From Clostridia bacterium (lineage in GTDB: Bacteria > Bacillota > Clostridia > Christensenellales > Borkfalkiaceae), in assembly GCA_017399945.1 (NCBI GenBank), contig JAFQAQ010000019.1:48337-112336 (forward strand): a DNA stretch of 64,000 nucleotides, given 5' to 3'. The translations under genes and the position numbers were made by a program. Below, piece after piece: positions 7,714 through 15,968 of the stretch (position 1 is its first letter; the number at the start of each line of letters is the position of its first letter). The notes beneath the pieces are model-generated. The model saw only the letters and a program-made list of their open reading frames with translations, had not been told where the DNA came from and did not search any database.

Positions 7714-9159
7714 ATGCTTGCATGTCTACATAACGGAATAGCCCTTTTCGTTACTCACTTTAACGATAAATATAATTTAGTTCAAAAATTTCGTGGACTA
7801 GAACAAAAATCTTCACTTAGGGCAAACTGTCCGGTAGATTTTATGGAATCAGGTTTAATGCAAAAGGATAAATGGGATTGTTGGCACGTGGACGTGCCCT
7901 TTGCGATATGCACGGACGAGGCAACCCCTTGTTTTGTAAACGGAAGTTATATAGGCGCAAACCACGGCGCAGTGGGCGCAGTTGCAGTATTAGTTGAAAA
8001 TCACGGGCTAACTTATAAAGACGTGGGTACGGTTTGGCAAGACCAATCGGGTATGGAATTTACCTTAATGCGCGTGGAAAACCAAGATTGGCTACTCTTT
8101 TTGTCTAACAACGTGGGAAAAAGCCAAACTAAATACGCTTTTGTTGATAAAATCGATGGATTTTTAACCCAAAACACCACCAAACAAACCATAACCTTAA
8201 CTAAACAAACCCCGTCCGAACTTTTAAGGGTGATTCGCCACACCCAAAAAACCCTTTATGCCTATAAAGACGGCAAAAGAAGTATCGTCCGTTCTAGCGA
8301 GGAGTGTGACTACGCACAAATTCACGAGCATTATCAAATAATAAACCCATCTACCATAGCAACTCAATTACAAAAAGCCCGTCAAGAAAATGGATTTTTA
8401 GAAGAACAAGATTTAGCCGATTACGGCAGTCCTATGATAGATTGTAAGTTGATATATACTATAAATTCAGACGGGACCATTTTTACTGAATTTGATTATA
8501 AATTACTTCAAAAGGTTGATTTTACCGACTTTCAAGGGGTAATGTTTCAGGAAAAACTAGACGTTTATGGTGGTGGAATTTATAGATATCTACCCAAAAT
8601 CTTACCCTTTGAAACGATTGAGGGTAGGTTTGATTTTTCCAAACCCTATCCCATACAAAACGCTCCGTATCCAAAAGACGTTCATTTAAGAAGAGAAGAT
8701 TTTAGTGATAACGGCAATCCGTGCGAAAGATGCGTGGATTATTTTAAGGATAAAAACGGCGTGGATAAACTTGGTTTTGCCTGTGGCTTTTTGCCAGTTT
8801 TCGACGGGCAATCACAAATACGCGATAAAAGGGTAATTTATCCTTGGCACGCCAAGTTTACAAGAAAATTTTATCCCACTTTTTGCGATGGCGATATAAC
8901 CGATTTTAAGGGTGTGGGGTACAAAAAATATTTTATTCCAACCGCTAATAACGGCGGATATTACACGGTAGATTATCAGGGCGAAAGGTATATTTATATT
9001 GACTTATTTATAGACCAAACGGTAAGCATAAATCTACCTAAAAACCCCACGTTGTTAGAAAAGAGCAAAGGAATAGAATATCAATATAGAGACGGCGTTC
9101 TAAACGTAACGAAAACGGGCGATAACGCCTTTGCCGTCTTTAAGGTAACCATAGATTAA
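7714..9159 (+). CDS. Protein of unknown function, 481 residues
   Basis: I do not recognise a family. The protein is soluble, with no signal peptide or membrane helix. The N-terminal third includes several short motifs (NCPVDFMESGL, GSYIGANHGAVGAV) and a segment of predicted beta strands. The middle (about residues 200-250) is helical and charged. The last third is rich in aromatic residues and beta strands (GGYYTVDYQGERYIYIDLFI). This pattern would fit a carbohydrate-related or beta-rich enzyme, but no catalytic signature can be named. It is a single-gene unit with a strong promoter, a GGAG ribosome site and a 12-bp terminator, so it is certainly expressed as a gene. Confidence 0.75.
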   Translation: MLACLHNGIALFVTHFNDKYNLVQKFRGLEQKSSLRANCPVDFMESGLMQKDKWDCWHVDVPFAICTDEATPCFVNGSYIGANHGAVGAVAVLVENHGLTYKDVGTVWQDQSGMEFTLMRVENQDWLLFLSNNVGKSQTKYAFVDKIDGFLTQNTTKQTITLTKQTPSELLRVIRHTQKTLYAYKDGKRSIVRSSEECDYAQIHEHYQIINPSTIATQLQKARQENGFLEEQDLADYGSPMIDCKLIYTINSDGTIFTEFDYKLLQKVDFTDFQGVMFQEKLDVYGGGIYRYLPKILPFETIEGRFDFSKPYPIQNAPYPKDVHLRREDFSDNGNPCERCVDYFKDKNGVDKLGFACGFLPVFDGQSQIRDKRVIYPWHAKFTRKFYPTFCDGDITDFKGVGYKKYFIPTANNGGYYTVDYQGERYIYIDLFIDQTVSINLPKNPTLLEKSKGIEYQYRDGVLNVTKTGDNAFAVFKVTID

Positions 9160-9168
9160 CGCAAACTA

Positions 9169-9200
9169 AAAGGCTAACGAATTAAATATCGTTAGCCTTT
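9169..9200. terminator. Intrinsic terminator
   Basis: Perfect 12-bp stem (AAAGGCTAACGA / TCGTTAGCCTTT) with an 8-nt loop, followed by TATTTTATTTG. It separates the unknown gene from the converging U32 peptidase gene. Confidence 0.8.
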
Positions 9201-9203
9201 ATT

Positions 9204-11213
9204 TTATTTGTTAAGATAAAAGGTGCAAGAACTAAGTTTTTTACGCGTTAAATTAAGGCGTTTTCCACTTTCAGTAAGATAATAATACCCGTTTTTATAA
9301 TTACAATTTTTACAATTTCCACCCACGTGTGATTTTATCGGGCAGTGTAACAAGGTCATATAAGCAAACTCGGTAACCGAACTTCCGTTGACGGAATTTT
9401 CAGCGGTTATATAAGGAAGATTAAAAAACTCTGCCGTGTATCCGTTATAAACGTTAAGCCCTCCACCGATAACGGTGTTTTTAGCAAGATTAATTGCGTA
9501 ATAGTTGTTTGCCACTATACCAACGTCAAGGTCTTTTATTAATTGTTTAATAAACTGAACGTCTTTATAGGTTGCGTAGTTAGGTAGTTCTAAAAAAGCT
9601 TGTTTATTTTGATTTTTGCAATTTTCAATAAACATTAAAAGGTCTTGTCTTTCATATTCTTCGGGCGAAAAAATCACTATATTAGCCTTATAACTACCGT
9701 TAACCTTATCGGTAAACTCAAAATCGCAAAGTGGAGCAACGCGTTTTGGTAAATTAATTTTAATTGGCGATAAATTTTTATGGTATGGAGAAGTTATTGC
9801 TAAAAACAAACTGTCAAAAACCTTTCTTCTAAACTCGTTAAGTTGGCTTTTGGGTAAAAACACCTTGCCGAGCGAAAGTTCGATATCCGGCTCAAAGTAT
9901 TGGCTTTTACTAAAACACTCTAAAACTTGTTGTTGTGTAATCGGCGAACTTTTTGCCTTTTGACATACTTCGCCCAAAACTTCGTGTTTAACCCCGTCAA
10001 CAAAAAATTCTGCACGAATGGGTGTGTTTTCATTTGCAGAAATATTTAATTTCACCTTTTTTAAGGTTGATAAACTAAGCACCTTTTTCTCATCGGCGTC
10101 GTCCACGATAAGTCTTACAACAAGACCGTTAGATACCGATTGTGTAGTGGTTAACTTGTATTTATCCTTGCCAACGGCTTTTAGGTCGAAAGCGGTAAGG
10201 GTGTTTTTTTCTATATCTCCGTCAAAAAACTTAAAGGTAGATTTTGGGGATAATTCTCTATTAGAAGAAAAGATAACTTCGTTAAACTTTTTGCCCTTGT
10301 TAACGTTAAGTACTTGTCCTATTTTAATACCTATATGGTTATTAAAAACTGAAATAATATTGCCGTTTCCGTCAAAATACCCTTGGGTATAGTTACGGTT
10401 AAATGCAAGTTCAAGGTTTTCTTGGTTTGCGTTAAGACCGTCTAGCGCGCGTCTATATTCACGCGTACAAACGGCAACGTAATAAGGTCGCCTTGCCCTA
10501 CCTTCAATTTTAATAGCGTCAACCCCAGCCTGTTCAAGTTGTTTTAATCGGCTTAAAAGGTTAAAGTCTTTGGCGCTAAGCAAATATCCTTTTTTGATAG
10601 ATTTATCCTTAAATTTTAAGGTGTAAGGGAGTCTGCAAAGTTGTTTGCAACGCCCCCTATTACCACTTGCAGAGCATAGATAGGAACTTAAATAACAGTT
10701 ACCCGAAAACCCAACGCAAAGTGCGCCTTGAACGAAGTATTCAATTTCAATATTACAGTTATCCTTAATACGTTTAATCTCGTCAAGAGGAGTTTCTCTG
10801 GCTAAAACTATTCTCTTAAACCCCAAACTCTCAAAGAATTTTGCCCCTTCAAGATTATGTACGCCAGCTTGGGTGCTTGCGTGCAGTTGCAGATTAGGGT
10901 AGTATTCCCTTAAAAGTTTGGCAAACCCTAAATCTTGAACGATAAAAGCGTCCACGCCTGCGTTTGCGCATTCAACGGCAACGTCAACGGCGTTTTGCAT
11001 TTCTTGGTCGGTAAAAAGCACGTTTATGGCAAGCAAAACCTTCACTCCGTAAAGGTGGGCAAAATCCACCCCTTCCTTAATAGATTGGGTGGTAAAACCG
11101 TCGATATTATTTCTTGCGTTAAAATCGTTCACGCCAAGATAAATCTCGTCAGCGCCGTTATAAACGGCAACTTTAAGAGCTTGCAAATTGCCTGCCGGCG
11201 AAAGTAACTTCAT
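9204..11213 (-). CDS. Peptidase U32 family protein
   Basis: A 669-residue protein. The N-terminal 300 residues match the U32 family: MKLLSPAGNLQALKVAVYNG, then HASTQAGVHN, VLARE, and the cysteine cluster SGNCYLSSYLCSASGNRGRC with KQLCRLPY, which in U32 proteins binds an iron-sulfur cluster. The longer C-terminal part fits the U32 proteins with an added DUF3656-like region, and it ends in a cysteine set (CPIKSHVGGNCKNCNYKNG). Family members act in tRNA/rRNA hydroxylation or ubiquinone synthesis rather than classical proteolysis; rRNA modification is most likely. The frame extends 19 codons upstream, but the ATG at 11213 starts the conserved motif and has GGTGA before it. Confidence 0.85.
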   Translation of the reverse strand: MKLLSPAGNLQALKVAVYNGADEIYLGVNDFNARNNIDGFTTQSIKEGVDFAHLYGVKVLLAINVLFTDQEMQNAVDVAVECANAGVDAFIVQDLGFAKLLREYYPNLQLHASTQAGVHNLEGAKFFESLGFKRIVLARETPLDEIKRIKDNCNIEIEYFVQGALCVGFSGNCYLSSYLCSASGNRGRCKQLCRLPYTLKFKDKSIKKGYLLSAKDFNLLSRLKQLEQAGVDAIKIEGRARRPYYVAVCTREYRRALDGLNANQENLELAFNRNYTQGYFDGNGNIISVFNNHIGIKIGQVLNVNKGKKFNEVIFSSNRELSPKSTFKFFDGDIEKNTLTAFDLKAVGKDKYKLTTTQSVSNGLVVRLIVDDADEKKVLSLSTLKKVKLNISANENTPIRAEFFVDGVKHEVLGEVCQKAKSSPITQQQVLECFSKSQYFEPDIELSLGKVFLPKSQLNEFRRKVFDSLFLAITSPYHKNLSPIKINLPKRVAPLCDFEFTDKVNGSYKANIVIFSPEEYERQDLLMFIENCKNQNKQAFLELPNYATYKDVQFIKQLIKDLDVGIVANNYYAINLAKNTVIGGGLNVYNGYTAEFFNLPYITAENSVNGSSVTEFAYMTLLHCPIKSHVGGNCKNCNYKNGYYYLTESGKRLNLTRKKLSSCTFYLNK

Positions 11214-11318
11214 CGTAATCACCAAAATTATTTTACCACATAACCCACGCGAAATCAACGCTCCAAACAACCTTTTGGGAAATTCCTTAAATTACCAATA
11301 AAAACACCTTAAAAACCC

Positions 11319-11370
11319 TTGACAAAACAAAGGCAAAGGTATAAAATAACCATACACAAACAAATGTTCG
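11319..11370 (+). promoter_or_regulatory. Promoter with LexA-type SOS box for the Y-family polymerase
   Basis: -35 TTGACA (11319-11324), 17-nt spacer, -10 TAAAAT (11342-11347). Just downstream, CAAACAAATGTTCG (11357-11370) matches the Gram-positive SOS box CGAACATATGTTCG at 12 of 14 positions. A LexA bound there would block early elongation, which fits a damage-inducible polymerase. Confidence 0.7.
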
Positions 11371-11396
11371 CAACTGTAAAAAAGGAGATAAAAAGC

Positions 11397-12665
11397 ATGG
11401 AACAGGGCAAAAACAGAATATATTTTTGCATTGATATGAAATGCTTTTTCGCTTCGGTAGAATGTGCCGAGCGCAATCTTAATCCTTTTGAAACTAACTT
11501 GGTCGTTGCGGACGAGAGTAGGGGTGGTGGCTCGATATGTCTTGCAATATCTCCCAAAATGAAGGCTTTGGGTGTAAAAAACAGGTGTAGAATATACGAA
11601 ATACCAAAGAATATACAATATATTATCGCTAAACCTAGAATGAGCAAGTATATTCAATACGCCGCCGATATATACGAAATTTATCTTAAATACGTTTCTC
11701 CGGACGATATACACGTTTATTCTATAGACGAGTGTTTTATAGACGCCACCGATTATATAAAACTAAGCAAAAAAACTCCCGAAGATTTTGCGCGTATGCT
11801 AATGGATGAAATAGCGTTAGTCACCCATATTCCCTCAACGGCAGGTATAGGCACCAACTTATATTTAGCCAAAATTGCGCTTGATATAACGGCAAAAAAA
11901 GTGCCAGATCACTTGGGCGTGCTTACCGAACAAACTTTTAGAAAAACCTTGTGGAATCACACGCCGATAACCGATTTTTGGGGAATAAATAAGGGCACGG
12001 AAAGAAGACTTGCCAAAATGCATATTCACGATATGCAAGGCATAACTCTTATGCCGGAACAAAGACTTTATAAAGAGTTTGGTGTGAACGCAAAACTTTT
12101 AATCGACCACGCGTGGGGTAGGGAAACTTGCACTATGCAAGACATAAAAAATTATAAAAGCAAAAATCGTTCGGTATCTAATTCTCAAATACTTTTTAAG
12201 GATTATAATTACGAGCAAGCAAAACTAGTGTTAAAGGAAATGATTTTAGGCGTTTGCCAAACGCTTATTAAAAGCAAAAAAATTGCAAGTGGCGTTTTCG
12301 TTGGGATAAACTATTCCAAAGAAATTATTCCCCCCACTGGCGCGAGCCAAAAAATGCACAGGGCAACCAACGTGTATTCGCAAATAATGGAATACGCCCA
12401 AAGAATATACGAGCAAACTACTAGTATCACTGCTCCCATACGTAAAATAAGCGTGGGGTGTTTTGGTCTTGCAGACGAGTGTTGTGAGGGATACGATTTA
12501 TTTACCGATGTAAACGCCGTTGAAAAGGAAAAACGGTTAGAACGCACGGTTATCGACATAAAAGAAAAGTTTGGTAAGAACGCGCTTCTTCGCGGTATGG
12601 ACCTTGAAGACAGCGCGACTGCGCAACTACGCAACAAACTTATAGGGGGACATAACGGTGAATAG
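11397..12665 (+). CDS. Y-family DNA polymerase (UvrX/ImuB-like translesion polymerase)
   Basis: A 422-residue error-prone polymerase that copies damaged DNA. Palm motifs are visible: YFCIDMKCFFASVEC (metal Asp near residue 12) and VYSIDECFID (second metal pair). A thumb-type helix-hairpin-helix (ITDFWGINKGTERRLAKM) and a little-finger domain follow. The variant resembles the UvrX/YqjW group of Bacillota rather than DinB. The ATG at 11397 follows AAAGGAGA; codons further up would start inside the promoter. Its stop overlaps the YolD-like gene by 8 nt, the usual pairing of this group. Confidence 0.9.
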   Translation: MEQGKNRIYFCIDMKCFFASVECAERNLNPFETNLVVADESRGGGSICLAISPKMKALGVKNRCRIYEIPKNIQYIIAKPRMSKYIQYAADIYEIYLKYVSPDDIHVYSIDECFIDATDYIKLSKKTPEDFARMLMDEIALVTHIPSTAGIGTNLYLAKIALDITAKKVPDHLGVLTEQTFRKTLWNHTPITDFWGINKGTERRLAKMHIHDMQGITLMPEQRLYKEFGVNAKLLIDHAWGRETCTMQDIKNYKSKNRSVSNSQILFKDYNYEQAKLVLKEMILGVCQTLIKSKKIASGVFVGINYSKEIIPPTGASQKMHRATNVYSQIMEYAQRIYEQTTSITAPIRKISVGCFGLADECCEGYDLFTDVNAVEKEKRLERTVIDIKEKFGKNALLRGMDLEDSATAQLRNKLIGGHNGE

Positions 12666-12975
12666 GGAAGATAGGGCAAAACAATTTTTGGCGTTCGACG
12701 CCCTTAAAGGATTAAGGGAAGAACTTAAACGAAGGGAAGAAAACCGATTAAAAGAAAAAAAGAAAGAACTTTCCGACGAACGTATAGCAGAACTTTCCCA
12801 ACGCCTTGCCGTGTTAAAACGAGGGGATAGAATAACCGTTACCTTTTATTATAATGGACATTATATAGACCTTTCTGGGCAACTGCAAAAAATAAACGTC
12901 GCGTATAAATACTTGGAGATATGCGATAACAAGATATCTTTTTCAGACGTATATCAAATAATTAAAATTGACTAA
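12658..12975 (+). CDS. YolD-like protein
   Basis: A 105-residue protein starting at GTG behind a GGGGGA site that lies inside the end of the polymerase gene. It begins with the YolD-type NREDRAKQFLAFDALKG, then a charged helix (REELKRREENRLKEKKKEL), then a beta-rich half (GDRITVTFYYNGHYIDLSG). YolD proteins are encoded beside UvrX-type polymerases and are thought to act as small UmuD-like partners. It is second in the SOS operon and followed by a terminator. Confidence 0.85.
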   Translation: MNREDRAKQFLAFDALKGLREELKRREENRLKEKKKELSDERIAELSQRLAVLKRGDRITVTFYYNGHYIDLSGQLQKINVAYKYLEICDNKISFSDVYQIIKID

Positions 12976-12981
12976 AAAACG

Positions 12982-13015
12982 GTTAGCCAACAAACGACAA
13001 GGCTAACTTTTTTTT
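12982..13015 (+). terminator. Intrinsic terminator after the SOS operon
   Basis: GTTAGCC / GGCTAAC 7-bp stem with a 12-nt loop, followed by eight T residues. Confidence 0.8.
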
Positions 13016-13039
13016 ATTAAAAAAAGGGTAAAAACGGTA

Positions 13040-13068
13040 TTGACACGGCAATATTGCTATGATATAAT
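13040..13068 (+). promoter_or_regulatory. Promoter with internal palindrome, glycosidase gene
   Basis: -35 TTGACA (13040-13045), 17-nt spacer, -10 TATAAT (13063-13068): a perfect consensus promoter. The spacer holds the 10-bp palindrome GCAATATTGC (13048-13057), well placed to be a repressor operator. Confidence 0.7.
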
Positions 13069-13118
13069 TTTACAAGAAAAAACCTAATAAAAATAAAATA
13101 GGGTTTTAGGAGGAGCAA

Positions 13119-15002
13119 ATGAGCAAACAGGCAAGCCAACACCTTATTGGTTGTAACTATTGGGCGTCTAACTACGCTATTTATATGTGGAGATACTATG
13201 ACCAAGCCGTTATAGAAAAGGATATGAAGGTTTTAGCCGATCACGGGGTAAACTGCATAAGAATTTTCCCCTTATGGCCGGACTTTCAACCACTAGAAAC
13301 CATGCGTTACGTAAACGCAAACGCAGATAAACGTTTTTGTTTTAAGATGAGGGCGGGTGACACACCCCTTCCGTTATGTAAATTCCCAGATAGTGGTTTA
13401 GATCCCAAACAAGTAAAGAACTTCAAACATTTGTTAACCACTGCGGAAAAATACGATATAAAAGTAATCGTATCTTTCATAACCGGTTGGATGAGTGGAA
13501 GAAAACTCGTGCCAGCCCCCTTTATCGATAGAGATTTAGTAAAAGACGCGGAAGTAGTGTTATACGAATGCGCTTTCATAAAGGATTTGATTGGCGAAAT
13601 CAAAGACCATAAAAACGTTATCGCATACGAACCGGGTAACGAAACCAACTGTTTAAGTTATGAAATAGACGAATTCCAAGCAGAACTTTGGTTAAAATCT
13701 ATCACCGATACTATTCGCATGGCAGATCCTACCAAACCCGTATATTCGGGCATGCACGGAACTTGTCTTAACGGAAATTGGAGTTTGCTCACTCAATCAA
13801 AATATTTTGATATGGTAACTCCTCACCCATATCCATGCTTTACCGAATATTGCATAAGAGAAGCAATGCCCGAAATGCGCGCATCGTTACACGCGGCAAG
13901 CGAAGCGTCTTACTATCGTTCTATTGCTAAAAAACCTACGATGGTACAAGAAATCGGCGTTATGGGACAAATGTATATGACCAACGACGGTGTTCCGGAT
14001 TACTTTGAAAAAGCCTGCATGACCTCGTTTGCAGCAGGTTCAAAAGGATTCTTGTGGTGGTGTGGTTTTGAACAAACTCATTTAGATTTCTATCCGTACG
14101 ACCTAAACGCATGCGAAGCCGACCTTGGCTTGGCGTTTGCCGACCATACTCCAAAGCCAGTTCTTAAAAAACTTTTAGAAGTAAGAAAGGCGATTGACGA
14201 AATTGGCGATCTTCCCGATCCAGTAAACGACGCTTGCGTAATTGAAACTCGCAACCTAGACCATTGGGGAATTGCATACGGTTCTCATATGATGGGTATC
14301 CAAACGGGCAATAGAATGGACTACGTTTTCGAAGAACAACCACTCAAAGATTACGAATATTATATTTCGCCAGGTCTAAACGATATGCACGGTATTAACA
14401 AATACACGGCAAAAGAACTATACAAAAAGGTAAAAGACGGCGCAAAACTTTTGGTAACCTACGCGCACGGTGCAATGTGGGATTTCGAAGAAGTTTGTGG
14501 CTTAAAAATCTTTGGTAGAGAATCGCTTGCTCACACCAAAACCTTTGAACTAAACGGCAAAACCTTGTCAATCGGTTGTGATACCAACCTAAATTTAGTT
14601 CCCACCACGGCAAAAGTATTGATTAGAGATACCGAAGGCAGAATAGTTCTTACCGAAAACAAATACGGCAAGGGTAGCGTAATGTTCTTAAACGCACCTA
14701 TTGAAGATTACTACGTAAAACTTAACTATCCCGAAGATACCGATTTATGTGAAGTATATCGTTTCTTCTTAAAGGATATCAAAAAGCCGTACGTCGTTGA
14801 CAGCAAAAAAGCGTTTACTACCTTATACGACCTTGGCAACGGCAAGTTTGGTGGTTTCGTGTATAATTACGAAAAAGATATCACCCAACTTCCCATCAAA
14901 ATAGCAGACGGCTACAAAGTAACCAAGTGCTTATTCGGTGATATCAAGGACGGCAAAATCAACTTTAATAGAAACTACGTTTACTTTGAAATTGAAAAAT
15001 AA
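13119..15002 (+). CDS. Cytoplasmic GH-A clan glycoside hydrolase (GH5-like)
   Basis: A 627-residue protein. Residues 1-380 look like a GH-A clan (beta/alpha)8 barrel of the cellulase/mannanase type: IGCNYWASNY at the start, YEPGNETN near residue 170 as acid/base (Asn-Glu), MVTPHPYP, and MVQEIGVMG near residue 270 with the nucleophile Glu. After it come a GATase-like Rossmann domain (SPGLNDMHGINKYTAKELY...GAKLLVTYAHGAMWDF) and a small beta domain. There is no signal peptide, so it probably cleaves imported oligosaccharides in the cytoplasm. Substrate specificity cannot be assigned. It has its own promoter and terminator and an AGGAGGAG site. Confidence 0.8.
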   Translation: MSKQASQHLIGCNYWASNYAIYMWRYYDQAVIEKDMKVLADHGVNCIRIFPLWPDFQPLETMRYVNANADKRFCFKMRAGDTPLPLCKFPDSGLDPKQVKNFKHLLTTAEKYDIKVIVSFITGWMSGRKLVPAPFIDRDLVKDAEVVLYECAFIKDLIGEIKDHKNVIAYEPGNETNCLSYEIDEFQAELWLKSITDTIRMADPTKPVYSGMHGTCLNGNWSLLTQSKYFDMVTPHPYPCFTEYCIREAMPEMRASLHAASEASYYRSIAKKPTMVQEIGVMGQMYMTNDGVPDYFEKACMTSFAAGSKGFLWWCGFEQTHLDFYPYDLNACEADLGLAFADHTPKPVLKKLLEVRKAIDEIGDLPDPVNDACVIETRNLDHWGIAYGSHMMGIQTGNRMDYVFEEQPLKDYEYYISPGLNDMHGINKYTAKELYKKVKDGAKLLVTYAHGAMWDFEEVCGLKIFGRESLAHTKTFELNGKTLSIGCDTNLNLVPTTAKVLIRDTEGRIVLTENKYGKGSVMFLNAPIEDYYVKLNYPEDTDLCEVYRFFLKDIKKPYVVDSKKAFTTLYDLGNGKFGGFVYNYEKDITQLPIKIADGYKVTKCLFGDIKDGKINFNRNYVYFEIEK

Positions 15003-15017
15003 TCAAAATCAAAACAA

Positions 15018-15047
15018 AACCCCAACGCAATCAACTGCGTTGGGGTT
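15018..15047. terminator. Strong intrinsic terminator
   Basis: 12-bp perfect stem (AACCCCAACGCA / TGCGTTGGGGTT) with a 6-nt loop, then AAATTTTTATT. It serves the glycosidase and possibly the converging DeoR gene. Confidence 0.85.
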
Positions 15048-15068
15048 AAATTTTTATTATAAACTAAC

Positions 15069-15815
15069 TTAATAAAGAATTTTTGGGGAAACTCCTTTGT
15101 CAAACCAATCTTTTCTATCTTCGTCGGTAACTATATAATCGATATCGTTCACCGTGCAAAGGTGGAAAGGACCGTCCTTGCCGAACTTGGTTTTGTCGCA
15201 TAAAAAAACTTTTACCTTTGCGTGCTTTAACATATGTTCACGTATGGCGTTTTCTTCCTCAAAACAATCGTAAATTTCCCCGTCGGGTTTAATAGAAGAA
15301 GTGGAGAAAAAGGCGATATCAGCCCTATAAGAATCAATTGAGTTAAGCGCCTTTTCGCCAACTAAAACCGAACGATTGGTGTTGCTTATTCTTCCACCAG
15401 TCGAGTAAGCGGTAACCTTGTTTTTAGCAAGCAACGAAAGGGTGTCTATTCCGTTTGTCAAAACCCTAACGTCTTCAAATTCCGAAAGGTATTCTGCGAT
15501 ATAATAAGCAGAAGTCGTTCCGTCAAGGAAAATCAAATCTCCGTTTTTAATAAGTTTAATTGCCTGCAAGGCAATTTTCTTTTTTTCAAGGCTGTTTTGG
15601 TGAACTCTAAAAGTAAAGCTAGGAAAGTACCCGTTAACGTCGGCAAGTTGCGCTCCGCCGTGCCGTCTTAACACCAAACCCTTTTCTTGTAAAGCCGTAA
15701 GTTTACGCCTTACGGTAGACGGACTTACGTTTAATTGCGTGGAAATTTCTTCCACTTGGGCAAACTGTTTTTGTGATAAAAAATCAAAGATTTCTTTTTC
15801 AATCGTTTTGCTCAT
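15069..15815 (-). CDS. DeoR/GlpR family transcriptional repressor
   Basis: A 248-residue regulator. The N-terminal DeoR helix-turn-helix (VEEISTQLNVSPSTVRRKL, about residues 19-37) is followed by GLVLRRHGGAQL, and the sugar-phosphate-binding C-terminal domain has IFLDGTTSAYYIAEYL, VLTNG and FFSTSSIKPDGEIYD. DeoR proteins sense phosphorylated sugars. Because it is transcribed away from the glycerol-3-phosphate operon, control of that operon in the manner of GlpR is the simplest model. Starts at 15815 behind AAGGAGAT. Confidence 0.88.
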   Translation of the reverse strand: MSKTIEKEIFDFLSQKQFAQVEEISTQLNVSPSTVRRKLTALQEKGLVLRRHGGAQLADVNGYFPSFTFRVHQNSLEKKKIALQAIKLIKNGDLIFLDGTTSAYYIAEYLSEFEDVRVLTNGIDTLSLLAKNKVTAYSTGGRISNTNRSVLVGEKALNSIDSYRADIAFFSTSSIKPDGEIYDCFEEENAIREHMLKHAKVKVFLCDKTKFGKDGPFHLCTVNDIDYIVTDEDRKDWFDKGVSPKILY

Positions 15816-15968
15816 AATATCTCCTTAAACTGCGCAAATTGCTCAGTCATAGTGCTTATTTGCCAAAATTATCAACCAATAATTCAAAAGGCAATCAAAA
15901 ACGCGCTTGTTTGATTGATTGTATTATAATATAAAATAGATAATATGTCAACGGATAAGGAGAATATG
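15816..15968. promoter_or_regulatory. Divergent control region, DeoR repressor and glp-like operon
   Basis: A 153-bp AT-rich spacer between divergent genes. TATAAT near 15925 and AATATAAAATA downstream can serve the oxidoreductase operon, and TTGATA near 15880 can serve the repressor. Short repeats (TTGATTGATTG, GCGCAAATTGC) may be operator half-sites, but no single motif stands out. Confidence 0.45.

Noticed and set aside
11309..11714. Two minus-strand frames over the start of the Y-family polymerase
   Set aside because: They are opposite-strand shadows of the polymerase gene and its promoter.
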